A DNA stretch of 64,000 nt from Corynebacterium suranareeae (GTDB lineage: Bacteria > Actinomycetota > Actinomycetes > Mycobacteriales > Mycobacteriaceae): assembly GCF_002355155.1 (NCBI RefSeq), contig NZ_AP017369.1:2356001-2420000 (forward strand), given 5' to 3'. Position 1 is the stretch's first letter. Each line of letters opens with the position of its first letter. A model generated the notes under the pieces. The model was not told where the DNA came from, did not search any database, and saw only the letters and a program-made list of their open reading frames with translations. Positions 37,929 to 46,434 of this stretch are shown here, piece after piece. The translations under genes and the position numbers were made by a program.

Positions 37929-38399
37929 ATGACTAAGTCCAACTTTCGGAGAGCCTTTTATGTAACAATTTGCTCTGCATTTCTCTACTCCTGCGCTTCC
38001 TTCCCTGTAGATTCGGAAGGCACTTTGGATCGTGCTCGCGGCGATGAACTCGTAGTTGGAATATCGGAAAACAAACCTTGGACACAGACTAGCGGAACTG
38101 GTAGATATTCAGGCATAGAAGTCGATCTTATTGAAGGCTTCGCAGACACAATCGATGCCGATGTGAAATGGCTTAATGCCCCAGAATCAGTACTGGCCGA
38201 GAAAATCGAAGATGGCCAGCTTGATCTAATTATTGGGGGGTTATCTTCTTCATCTCCTTGGTCTTCTCATATGGCACTGACTCGCCCTTACCACAAAGTC
38301 GATGGAGAAGAAAAAGTTATGGGTATTAGGCGAGGAGAAAATGATCTCATGATGGCTTTGGAACGGTATCTCGCTCACGAGTTTGGTGAAATCAGATGA
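37929..38399 (+). CDS. Half-length solute-binding-like lipoprotein
   Basis: 156 aa. Signal peptide with lipobox LYSCAS, lipid Cys at 22. Then the first lobe of a family 3 solute-binding protein: ELVVGISENKPWTQTS, YSGIEVDLIEGFADTI, and LDLIIGGLSSSSPWSSHMALTRPY (about 100-123). Where the second lobe should begin the sequence jumps to a short tail, GENDLMMALERYLAHEFGEI, resembling the usual C-terminal helix. About 80 residues of lobe two are missing, so ligand binding by the usual clam-shell is doubtful. It overlaps the cation-transporter gene by 4 bp (ATGA), which suggests a joint function. Confidence 0.75.
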   Translation: MTKSNFRRAFYVTICSAFLYSCASFPVDSEGTLDRARGDELVVGISENKPWTQTSGTGRYSGIEVDLIEGFADTIDADVKWLNAPESVLAEKIEDGQLDLIIGGLSSSSPWSSHMALTRPYHKVDGEEKVMGIRRGENDLMMALERYLAHEFGEIR

Positions 38400-39382
38400 A
38401 TTCAGAAGGCAAAGACACCCGATTTTCCAGGCGCAACGAGATGCCCGAGAAACAACGAGCGGCGCTGCGTAAGGCGATCAAGTTGGAATGGGCAACGATC
38501 GTATGGGTTCTTTTTTCGATCGTTTTGGTAGGTGTTGTCGCTGGTCAATCGCAGGCCATGCGAAGTGCATGGATTGAAGACATACTTTCTTTAGTACCAC
38601 CTATCGCATTTCTTTTAGCCTCCCGGATTAGCAAAGCTGTGGCAACCAGAAAACATCCATACGGCAAGCACCGGTCGATTGCTATCGGCCACCAAGCTGC
38701 AGCAATGGCCCTCCTTATCATGGGAAGCCTTTTAATTTATGAAGCGGTATCTGCACTGATCAAGGGAGAAAGGCCACCGTTGGGTTTAGTTGTTTTATTT
38801 GGCCATGACGTATGGTCAGGTTGGTTAATGATCGGGGTTATGATCTCCGTGTCAATCCCGATGGTGGTTATAGGGCGAGTAAAAATACACTTAGCTAAAG
38901 ATCTTCACGACAAACTGCTCTATGCAGACGCGGATATGGCCAAGGCTGACTGGGGCACAGCAGTCGCTAGCACAATAGGCGTGCTCGGAATAGGGCTGGG
39001 TTTTTGGTGGGCGGACGCAGCTGCAGCTCTAGTAATATCAGCTTCAATTCTCAGAGATGGCGTGATAAATATGAAAGCTGCTATATCTGACTTGGGTGAT
39101 GGACGAGCCATGACTTATGACAATTCCGCCACTCACCCTTTAAATGATGAGGTAGAAAAGACTGCCCTGGAAATGCATTGGGTCAAACACACTCGCGCTA
39201 GGATACGCGACCAAGGCCGCTTTTTCCACACAGAGCTATTTGTCGAACCAGTAGAAGGATACGCACCTACTCCGGAAGAAATAACTTCTCTAGTTAAGCG
39301 AATCCAAGACCTGGACTGGAAGCTGCAAGATGTCGTAGTTTCCATCGTCGAAAAAACCGACCGGCTTCAGGCCCCATCCTAA
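38396..39382 (+). CDS. Cation-diffusion-facilitator family transporter
   Basis: 328 aa. Membrane domain about 30-235, with the N-terminal segment MRSAWIEDILSLVPPIAFLLA and HPYGKHRSIAIGHQAAAMAL, then YADADMAKADWGTAVASTIGVLG and WWADAAAALVISASIL, the TM5 region that holds metal ligands in the family (Asp). The C-terminal cytoplasmic domain (about 245-320) has VKHTRARIRDQGRFFHTELFVE. It probably exports a divalent metal in exchange for protons; which metal is not readable. The canonical His in TM2 seems altered to Asp. Translationally coupled to the lipoprotein gene. Confidence 0.87.
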   Translation: MNSEGKDTRFSRRNEMPEKQRAALRKAIKLEWATIVWVLFSIVLVGVVAGQSQAMRSAWIEDILSLVPPIAFLLASRISKAVATRKHPYGKHRSIAIGHQAAAMALLIMGSLLIYEAVSALIKGERPPLGLVVLFGHDVWSGWLMIGVMISVSIPMVVIGRVKIHLAKDLHDKLLYADADMAKADWGTAVASTIGVLGIGLGFWWADAAAALVISASILRDGVINMKAAISDLGDGRAMTYDNSATHPLNDEVEKTALEMHWVKHTRARIRDQGRFFHTELFVEPVEGYAPTPEEITSLVKRIQDLDWKLQDVVVSIVEKTDRLQAPS

Positions 39383-39416
39383 AACTTAACTGAGAAAGTT
39401 ATTCCGCTTATACGGA

Positions 39417-40445
39417 CTATGGGGTAGGCGTCCCACCAGTTACTCCCAGGGTTTCTCCTACCACATAGCTGGCTTCATCAGAAGCGAGAAAAACGTACGC
39501 ACCCGCCAACTCAACAGGGTGACCCGCTCTTCCAATCGGAGCCTGCTTGCCAAATCCTTCTATTTTCTCTTGGGGCTGACCATGGCTGGGTTGCAACGGC
39601 GTCCAGAAAGGACCTGGGGCTACAGAATTCACCCGAATGCCATCGCCTATCAGACTACTTGCCAAGCCCTTTGACAAATTGTTCAATGCCGCCTTAGTCA
39701 TAGCGTAATCCAATAGGGTTTCCGAAGGTTGGTACGCCTGAATCGACGATGTAAAGATTATCGATGATCCGGGCTTCAGATGAGGTATAGCTGCTTTGGT
39801 AACTCGGAAACTACCATAGAGGTTAACCTGCAAAGTCTGGTCGAAGTTTTCGTCGGTAATATCCGTCAAACCAGGTGCCCACACCTGACGTGACGCATTG
39901 TTGACCAAGATGTCTAGGCCACCTAAAGCGTTCACCGTCTCTTGGACCAGCGAGCGACAATATTCTGGATCACGGAGATCACCAGGGAAAGAAAAAGCTT
40001 TTTGACCTGTTTCCTCGATTGCTTGGAGCACTCTGTCAGCATCGGCTTGTTCTTCGGGCAAGTAAGCGATCGCAACATCTGCCCCCTCGCGAGCGTAAGC
40101 AATTGCTACGGCAGCTCCGATCCCAGAATCGCCACCAGTGATAAGAGCCTTGCGACCCTTAAGCCTTCCATTCCCTTGATAACTGGAGAGGCCAATATCA
40201 GCTTCGGGGGAAAGTTTTATATCGAGGCCTGGTTCCGGCTGGCGTTGCTTTGGGGGGTCGACTTTCGGGAATAGCGTACGTGGATCATTTAGCAATGAAA
40301 TCACGCCTTTCTCTACGTTGTCCTCGAACAAATTACCGTACCTCTCCCACGATAAAGGATCCTTATTAGGATTTCGAGGATTATTGTATAAATTCTCGAA
40401 AATAATCCAAGCGCGGGAAAGGAATCCGCACGTCAGCAGGGGCAC
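39417..40445 (-). CDS. Short-chain dehydrogenase/reductase
   Basis: Rossmann motif ALITGGDSGIGAAVAIAYAR; NAG-type motif LVNNASRQV; catalytic Ser in FTSSIQAYQPSE and Tyr-x3-Lys in YAMTKAALN; C-terminal RVNSVAPGPFWTPL and EASYVVGETLGVTGG. The closest type is the YghA/general stress dehydrogenase group, NAD(P)-linked. From the GTG at 40445 it is 342 aa, long for the group; a GTG at 40304 would give 295 aa and has AGAAAGG nearby. The first frame starts 8 bp after the upstream fusion gene, so it is probably the last gene of a three-gene operon. Substrate unknown. Confidence 0.85.
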   Translation of the reverse strand: MPLLTCGFLSRAWIIFENLYNNPRNPNKDPLSWERYGNLFEDNVEKGVISLLNDPRTLFPKVDPPKQRQPEPGLDIKLSPEADIGLSSYQGNGRLKGRKALITGGDSGIGAAVAIAYAREGADVAIAYLPEEQADADRVLQAIEETGQKAFSFPGDLRDPEYCRSLVQETVNALGGLDILVNNASRQVWAPGLTDITDENFDQTLQVNLYGSFRVTKAAIPHLKPGSSIIFTSSIQAYQPSETLLDYAMTKAALNNLSKGLASSLIGDGIRVNSVAPGPFWTPLQPSHGQPQEKIEGFGKQAPIGRAGHPVELAGAYVFLASDEASYVVGETLGVTGGTPTP

Positions 40446-40453
40446 TGAAAAAA

Positions 40454-43126
40454 TTAGCGAATGGTTATGTCTAAATCCGCATCAATATCGTCTAACTGCC
40501 CCTCCGGCCACACTACATTTTTCGCCAACGGGATTTGGTGCGATGCACTTTCCAAGATGTGCATGAAATATCCTGCAGTGTTAGGAATTCCGATGATATC
40601 TCCTGGTTTAACTCCTCTCGGGAAGCGGATCCGTCGGCGTAAAATCAGCTCGTCTTCGATGCAGTAGGCACCCACTAGATATGCTTCGATTTCTTCACCT
40701 GCATCACCGCTAGTGATATGCAGGGGATCAATGAGAAAATCATCGGATGTAGTCCGGCACTGCGTTCGGTTCATAGCCAGCCCCACTAAAGGCAACCCGT
40801 CACTACGGGTTTTCACAAAAGCAACTTCAGCAAGAGTGACGCCACACCCATCTAGTAGACTTCGACCAGGCTCTAGGTGTAACCGCAATCCCCGGTCAAT
40901 GAGCATCTGAGCTACCCCCTTAGAAAGCACGTCTTTCAACCAATTACCGCGCACTGGGGTCTGATAGAACGGGTACGTATTAGATAACGGATCATCTTTC
41001 CACGTAAAGGATTTAGCATACCCGGCTGAAGTCGCAGATTTAGCGGATTGATAACGGATCCAATCTTCCTCAGATTCAATGTAACTCATAGGGACCCCTC
41101 CGCCGAGGTCAATAAACTGAGGGGAATGCCCGCATTCTCTGAGAGAATCGACGAGTTGGCAACATTCCTGCAGAGCCAGAGCACGGTCTTTTGCAGCATA
41201 GCCATGAAGATGAACGTGAAGACCCACAATATCCACGCCGGGTGTCACCTCGGTAAGTCGATTACCCCAGTCTGTGGCTCGCTCACCAAATCTAGTTGGA
41301 GGTAAGACTCCAGGATCTGGAGCTACTCGAGGCGCAACTCGTGCAACGCGGTCACCAACCAACGCCGCAATGCGATCTAATTCATCACGCGAATCCACAG
41401 AGATGATCACGCCATTTTCGATCGCTAATGTCAATAGTCTGTCCGGTTTGATAGCTGCGGATAGAATGATCCGCTCTCCTGGGACTCCACGATTAAGCAC
41501 CTGAGATAATTCTCGTTCACTGGCTACATCTACACCATGACCGGCGTCTTTAACGGCATCGACGAAGGTAAGACCCTTATTCGCTTTGCGGGCAAAAAAT
41601 ATTCGAGTATCCACCCCCATCTCAATGCCGGCGTCGACCAACTCATTTATATTACGAGGCATAGAACCTGAATGGAGCACATTCACAGGACTCCCAAATT
41701 CTTCAATCAGGTGGCGGCATGTGGCCGGATCTGAAGTGAGCTTTTCCGCCCAGGGTTCCAACCGCGCCGGAAGCGGTGGAATACCATGCACCTTATTGGG
41801 ATACGTACTCGCGTCGCGGACAACTCGCCGAGCCCACTTCGGGATTATGTCATGCAACGACCGCGACAATGTGTCATTACCCAAAACCACATCTTCCGTC
41901 ATCCGTCCGACTGCAGCTAAATGTTGTTGCCCTTTAACTGTGCCGTCAGCCCCTACATCTAACCCCCGGGTCCCAGGACGAATTCTGGCATATCCCTCTT
42001 TTACCAAATTGTGCACCAATGTGCCTGGCACTACTCCCGGTGGGGGAATAACTGCGTCTATCACCACGGTTATTTCAAGTTCACGAACCAAATCTGCCAG
42101 TGGTTCCTGACCACGATGCAGGTGAGTGATGTCTACCACTCCGGATTTTACGAGTTCTTGGAGGTATTCAAAACTTTCGGGTGGTGGGCCGAAGGCTAGT
42201 CTTTCCATTTCCCGGGCTAAGTGATCAAACCCCTTCAAGCTGTCACGCCCTTCGTAGGAAGCGCGTTCCACGATGCTTGGGTACAGCTCCCGCCAAGTGG
42301 CCCCCATTCCCCATTCTTCATCTTTTTTCCCAGCTCGTTCCTGAATTTGGGAGGAAACCTCTTTTAGAACTGTACTAAGTTCGGAAAGATCCTTGGCGGA
42401 CCGAATCTCTTCCGAACCCTCATTTAAGAGGTCCTCTAAATATAAGTCAGTCACGTCGGGCTTCGGTATCATTAGTTTCCCTGTGCGGGTTATTGGAATG
42501 AATACGGCCGGTGAGCATACTCGAGTGATGTCGATGAAAGTGAGAGCTGCCCCACGCACCAACACTCTGTCTGTGGACTTGATCCCGTCTAGATTATTAG
42601 CAGGATAAGGAGATGCGATCAGGCGTACTGACTCGGGGAAATCTTCTTGCGATAAGGATCCAGGCCAATCGTGTGCATGTCCAGTAGCTAAAAGAATTTC
42701 ATCAAACGCTTGTTCCTGCACTAACCAACGTTCACTCGTTTTACCGCAGGGTTTGATTGTGTCTACATGTTTAGTGTGCATCGTAAGAGAACACCCGTGA
42801 GGTACATATTCAAGAAGCGCATCCCAAGATTCTTCCAGGAACTCCCCTACTAATCGTCGAGGTGGGAAAGATGAATCTACATTGTGTTTTTGTAGCCATT
42901 GACTGAAGTCGCTGAACTGTGTGGTAATCGTGGAAGATCGTACATTTATCAGCCATTCTTCAGGCTGATCAGGTTGATATGCCACACCAAGACCATCATT
43001 AAAAACATGAAGATCAATGCTGGCTCCTCTCTCCCTAGCAAGAGCGAGTAATTCTTCAGCAGCCCACAACCCGCGCGGCCCGCCACCAATGATAGCTACC
43101 TTGAACAAAGGTTTTCCTCCACCCAT
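40454..43126 (-). CDS. Fusion of an FAD/NAD(P)-binding domain and a PLP decarboxylase
   Basis: 890 aa. N-terminal half, about 1-430: FAD/NAD(P)-binding type with VAIIGGGPRGLWAAEE at the start and EILLATGHAHDWPG. C-terminal half, about 460-885: fold III (alanine racemase/Orn-DAP decarboxylase) with PLP Lys514 in IFFARKANKGL, GLHVHLHGY, FIDLGGGVPMSY and the catalytic-Cys motif GAYCIEDE (Cys822). Decarboxylases like SbnH of staphyloferrin B synthesis have this fold, and here it is fused to an oxidoreductase. A GGAGG motif six bases before a TTG at 43108 suggests the true start may be that codon, not the ATG. It overlaps the upstream synthase gene by up to 31 bp. Confidence 0.83.
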   Translation of the reverse strand: MGGGKPLFKVAIIGGGPRGLWAAEELLALARERGASIDLHVFNDGLGVAYQPDQPEEWLINVRSSTITTQFSDFSQWLQKHNVDSSFPPRRLVGEFLEESWDALLEYVPHGCSLTMHTKHVDTIKPCGKTSERWLVQEQAFDEILLATGHAHDWPGSLSQEDFPESVRLIASPYPANNLDGIKSTDRVLVRGAALTFIDITRVCSPAVFIPITRTGKLMIPKPDVTDLYLEDLLNEGSEEIRSAKDLSELSTVLKEVSSQIQERAGKKDEEWGMGATWRELYPSIVERASYEGRDSLKGFDHLAREMERLAFGPPPESFEYLQELVKSGVVDITHLHRGQEPLADLVRELEITVVIDAVIPPPGVVPGTLVHNLVKEGYARIRPGTRGLDVGADGTVKGQQHLAAVGRMTEDVVLGNDTLSRSLHDIIPKWARRVVRDASTYPNKVHGIPPLPARLEPWAEKLTSDPATCRHLIEEFGSPVNVLHSGSMPRNINELVDAGIEMGVDTRIFFARKANKGLTFVDAVKDAGHGVDVASERELSQVLNRGVPGERIILSAAIKPDRLLTLAIENGVIISVDSRDELDRIAALVGDRVARVAPRVAPDPGVLPPTRFGERATDWGNRLTEVTPGVDIVGLHVHLHGYAAKDRALALQECCQLVDSLRECGHSPQFIDLGGGVPMSYIESEEDWIRYQSAKSATSAGYAKSFTWKDDPLSNTYPFYQTPVRGNWLKDVLSKGVAQMLIDRGLRLHLEPGRSLLDGCGVTLAEVAFVKTRSDGLPLVGLAMNRTQCRTTSDDFLIDPLHITSGDAGEEIEAYLVGAYCIEDELILRRRIRFPRGVKPGDIIGIPNTAGYFMHILESASHQIPLAKNVVWPEGQLDDIDADLDITIR

Positions 43127-44049
43127 TCGTCGTTATAAATCGTATCTAAATACTTATTTCCATCATCATGAAGAATTACTACTACATTGCTGCCCGCAGG
43201 GATGTCGGGGCATAATATCTCCATAGCAGCGAGGACGGCCCCACCAGACGCTCCGGGCAAGATGGCTTCTGTCTTAGCCATCTTTCGGGCTGCTTCAACT
43301 GAAGTCTTATCATCAATACGAAAAACCCTGTGGGGCGATAAATGTTTTGATAATTCCGGGACCATGCCCGCACCGAATCCTGGTAAATGGCGTGGGCCAG
43401 CATTTCCATCGAACAGAACTGACCCCACCGCATCAACTGCTATAACCTGAGTGGACAACCCGTGTGCAGCTACATACCCTAAACAACCCCCAACCGTTCC
43501 CGTGGTGCTTACCGCCACCAGAAGATAATCAGGGGCACCGCCAAGTTGTTCGACGATTTCAGTCATTGTTCCTTGTTCGTGTGCCTGAAAAGCCGCTGTG
43601 TTTGAATATTGGTCAAGACAGATCGCTTCAGACATCTGAGCACATAGCTGCGCAACACGTTTTCTTCGTGCTACTAGCCAATCTCCAGTTTCGTAATCCG
43701 GTTCTGTAATCTCATGCACTATGGTTCCCAGTGCCTTCATGTGCGCTATTGTGTTGCGGTTAGCACGCGGATCTACAACGCAATGGAAAGTCCAGCCGCC
43801 TAGGACCGCTTCTCGAGACAAGGCGATCCCTAGATTACCCGAACTTGACTCCACTACGGTGTCACCCGGGCGGAGATCGCTGGCAAGTACCATTGCATGA
43901 GCCGTACGGTCTTTAGCGCTCCCACCCGGGTTATAAGACTCCATCTTCGCCCACAAGTTGATAGTCGTGTTTGCATTGAATCGGCCCAACCTGACGAGGG
44001 GGGTTTTTCCGATCAACTCATCTGTGCTTTGAAATGGACCACTGTTCAT
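43096..44049 (-). CDS. SbnA-like PLP synthase of the cysteine synthase family
   Basis: 317 aa, fold II. PLP Lys46 in NPGGSAKDRTA; phosphate loop STTGTVGGCLGY; substrate loop ESSSGNLGIAL (about 67-77). The stretch IAVDAVGSVLF and SPGHLPGFGAGMVPEL-like sequence near 220-245 fits SbnA and its relatives rather than CysK. SbnA joins O-phosphoserine and glutamate on the way to 2,3-diaminopropionate in staphyloferrin B synthesis. It starts a minus-strand operon followed by the oxidoreductase-decarboxylase fusion and an SDR, so a 2,3-diaminopropionate-type or related amine pathway is suggested. A typical cysteine synthase remains possible. Confidence 0.83.
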   Translation of the reverse strand: MNSGPFQSTDELIGKTPLVRLGRFNANTTINLWAKMESYNPGGSAKDRTAHAMVLASDLRPGDTVVESSSGNLGIALSREAVLGGWTFHCVVDPRANRNTIAHMKALGTIVHEITEPDYETGDWLVARRKRVAQLCAQMSEAICLDQYSNTAAFQAHEQGTMTEIVEQLGGAPDYLLVAVSTTGTVGGCLGYVAAHGLSTQVIAVDAVGSVLFDGNAGPRHLPGFGAGMVPELSKHLSPHRVFRIDDKTSVEAARKMAKTEAILPGASGGAVLAAMEILCPDIPAGSNVVVILHDDGNKYLDTIYNDEWVEENLCSR

Positions 44050-44108
44050 GAAGCGAGCCTAGCAATCTTCCGGCCTCCTCGCCCGATCGAAACACGCTCC
44101 TCTGTTCT

Positions 44109-44166
44109 ACTAGTTTTTAGAAAAGATGGTCGCTGGGGCATCTGGAATTCTTTTCTAAAAACTAGT
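44109..44166. repeat. 18-bp perfect inverted repeat next to the accessory operon
   Basis: ACTAGTTTTTAGAAAAGA (44109-44126) and its exact complement at 44149-44166, loop 22 nt. The 3' arm overlaps the stop codon of the gene at 44155. It lies 60 bp upstream of the SbnA-like start. Not GC-rich and without a good T-run, so not a typical terminator. Confidence 0.85.
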
Positions 44167-44736
44167 ACCCGAAGTATCGACTGGTCGAATACCGAAACTG
44201 CCCCACGCCGCGTCAGGTGGCAGGGTTTCGATGCTGTAAACCAATGGGCTTTCTGCCAAGGGTCGTACCTTTTCTGGCGTATCCCATACCACTACCCCGT
44301 TGAGTTCGCGTGGCGCGCGGACGTTGCCGATTCCGGATAACTGGGCGTCGACAAGCATTATTTGGCGGTCAAAGACGTCCTTGCGGGTTTCGCCGGCGAT
44401 GGGTTCAGGCAAGTCCATGGCGGGTGCAGAAAGCATAATCATGGCGTTGACGCGGCCGATTCCTTCGAGGAGATCAGAGGCCTCGGCCGTTGGAAGTGAT
44501 TGCGCGAAAGTCACCAGTGAATAGGCTTTTTCGCCGTCTTCGGCACGATCCAAGGAATCCGATGCACGCTGGAGATACTCCGCAGAGGTTTCCGAACTGT
44601 CTTGGCCAAGCATATCGCCGTTTAACTGCATGGGTTTCGCAGTGCGGTCGCTAAAGCTTAGGACCGCAACCACGATGATTAACGCCAGGATTGCAAAAAG
44701 CGCGACGATGCGCCGACCTTTATCAAAACCATCCAT
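44155..44736 (-). CDS. Membrane-anchored protein of unknown function
   Basis: 193 aa. One hydrophobic helix at about 10-28 (IVALFAILALIIVVAVL) after a short charged start, most likely an uncleaved anchor, with the rest outside the cytoplasm. The outer part contains helices (EYLQRASDSLDRAEDG, KAYSLVTFAQSLPT) and ends in a short GTSF tail that runs into the inverted repeat at 44149-44166. No known family recognised. Its start is 3 bp after the rluD stop, so it is in the lspA-rluD operon. Confidence 0.75.
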   Translation of the reverse strand: MDGFDKGRRIVALFAILALIIVVAVLSFSDRTAKPMQLNGDMLGQDSSETSAEYLQRASDSLDRAEDGEKAYSLVTFAQSLPTAEASDLLEGIGRVNAMIMLSAPAMDLPEPIAGETRKDVFDRQIMLVDAQLSGIGNVRAPRELNGVVVWDTPEKVRPLAESPLVYSIETLPPDAAWGSFGIRPVDTSGTSF

Positions 44737-44739
44737 TAT

Positions 44740-45666
44740 TTAAGCTCGAAGCACATCTAATGCATGCTGTAGATCTTGTGGATATGGGGATTCAATTTCC
44801 ATCCATCGACCATCAGCGGGGTGATTAAAACCTAAAGACACTGCGTGGAGCCACTGGCGGTTGAGGCCAAGTCGCTTAGACAGCGCAGGATCGGAGCCAT
44901 ACATCGGATCGCCACAACATGGGTGATGCAAGGCAGAAAAGTGCACGCGGATCTGGTGGGTACGGCCTGTTTCCAAATGGATTTTCACTAAGGTTGCTTC
45001 TTGGAAAGCTTCCAGTGTTTCATAGTGCGTGACTGCATGTTTGCCCTCAGTAGTCACAGCAAAACGCCACCCAGCTGAAGGGTGTCGCCCAATTGGAGCT
45101 TCAATAGTACCTGTTAGAGGATCGGGGTGGCCTTGAACAAGCGCGTGGTAGGTTTTATCCACTGTGCGGTCCCGGAAAGCGCGCTTGAGTACGGTGTATC
45201 CACGTTCAGAGGCAGCAACAACCATCACACCTGAGGTGCCCACGTCGAGGCGTTGCACAATGCCTTTGCGCTCTGGTGGGCCAGAGGTGGAAATCCGAAA
45301 ACCTGCAGCTGCAAGACCCCCAACCACCGTTGGGCCTTCCCATCCGACTGTGGGGTGTGCAGCCACTCCGACAGGTTTATTTACTGCGATGACATCATCA
45401 TCGGAGTACAAAATATCTAGACCGGGAACGATTTCTTCTTTTGGCATCAACGGTGCTGCGGGTTCAGGCAGCAAAACATCCAGCATCGTATCGGCAACAA
45501 GCCTGTCGCTTTTTCCTACTACTGCCCCATCGACACTGACGTCTCCGGCGGTAGCTAGCTCGGCAGCCACGGTGCGGGAAATGCCTAATAATTTGGACAG
45601 CGCTGCATCAACACGCATGCCTGCTAATCCTTCTGGAACTGGAAGAGTTCTGCTTTGCCTATTCAT
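44740..45666 (-). CDS. rluD: RluA-family pseudouridine synthase (RluD-like)
   Basis: 308 aa. N-terminal S4 domain, about 13-60 ([21 protein letters not shown]), and the catalytic domain with [12 protein letters not shown], catalytic Asp141; also [15 protein letters not shown] and [21 protein letters not shown]. RluD modifies helix 69 of 23S rRNA. Its start overlaps the lspA stop as TAATG, so the two are translationally coupled, an order common in actinobacteria. A role as one of the related RluA/RluC enzymes is possible. Confidence 0.92.
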   Translation of the reverse strand: MNRQSRTLPVPEGLAGMRVDAALSKLLGISRTVAAELATAGDVSVDGAVVGKSDRLVADTMLDVLLPEPAAPLMPKEEIVPGLDILYSDDDVIAVNKPVGVAAHPTVGWEGPTVVGGLAAAGFRISTSGPPERKGIVQRLDVGTSGVMVVAASERGYTVLKRAFRDRTVDKTYHALVQGHPDPLTGTIEAPIGRHPSAGWRFAVTTEGKHAVTHYETLEAFQEATLVKIHLETGRTHQIRVHFSALHHPCCGDPMYGSDPALSKRLGLNRQWLHAVSLGFNHPADGRWMEIESPYPQDLQHALDVLRA

Positions 45667-46247
45667 TAAGCCACTTCCTTTTCTTCAGCTGCTTTAGCCA
45701 CTCGAGCTGCTTCGCGATCTTCCAAGACCATGCCGATTAAAAACACCACCACACCACATGTGATCGAAGCATCAGCGATGTTAAATACAGCAAAATCCCC
45801 TACCGAAATGTAATCAACCACGTGTCCAAAGAAGAAAGACGGATCGCGGAAAAGCCGATCCAGCAGGTTACCTAATGCACCACCAGCAACAAGAGCTAGT
45901 CCGGCAGCAACCCACTTGTGTTTGATGCGTGGTGCATAAATGGCGATGCCCACAACAAAGCTTAACTGGATGCAGGTGAAGATCCAGGTGCTGTTTTCTC
46001 CACCCATGGAAAACGCTGCTCCAGGGTTAAACAGGAGGTAGAAGCGGAACCAATTACCAATGATGGGAACTGGAACGCCAGGTTCCAACCAATTCAGCAT
46101 AATTTGCTTAACTATTTGGTCTAGGGACGCGATCACCACAACGATGGCGGCCATCAAGGCAACCACCTGTTTAACGGTTGTCCTCTTTTCTTTCTTTCTC
46201 ATGGGGGTCAAGTTTGCCCCTGCATCCTTTGAGGTCACGTTGACCAT
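45666..46247 (-). CDS. lspA: Signal peptidase II LspA
   Basis: 193 aa membrane aspartic protease that cleaves prolipoprotein signal peptides after lipid attachment to Cys; at least four lipoproteins are encoded in this window. Four membrane helices; catalytic Asp130 in GALGNLLDR and Asp159 in FAVFNIADA, both conserved. The first 25 residues are polar and basic ([16 protein letters not shown]), a long N-terminal extension before helix one; the first ATG is kept because the upstream spacer allows it. First gene of the operon with rluD and the membrane-anchored protein. Confidence 0.95.
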   Translation of the reverse strand: MVNVTSKDAGANLTPMRKKEKRTTVKQVVALMAAIVVVIASLDQIVKQIMLNWLEPGVPVPIIGNWFRFYLLFNPGAAFSMGGENSTWIFTCIQLSFVVGIAIYAPRIKHKWVAAGLALVAGGALGNLLDRLFRDPSFFFGHVVDYISVGDFAVFNIADASITCGVVVFLIGMVLEDREAARVAKAAEEKEVA

Positions 46248-46434
46248 CTTTCCCCATTAGCGGTAGAAACTTCCACCCAGCCACACTTAAGGGGCTTTTC
46301 GACGCTACCCCGCGCCTCAAGAACACCGCATCGAGGGTGCTTTAGCGCAGCAAAAATTAGGCTATTTCAATTGTTCTTGACAGCTAAACTTTGCATTTGT
46401 TCTTTTTTACGCCGATGCCGATAGGTTTAAAGAC

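Noticed and set aside
39417..44049. Complete siderophore gene cluster
   Set aside because: No synthetase, transporter or NRPS gene is present next to the three genes, so only a partial or different pathway can be claimed.
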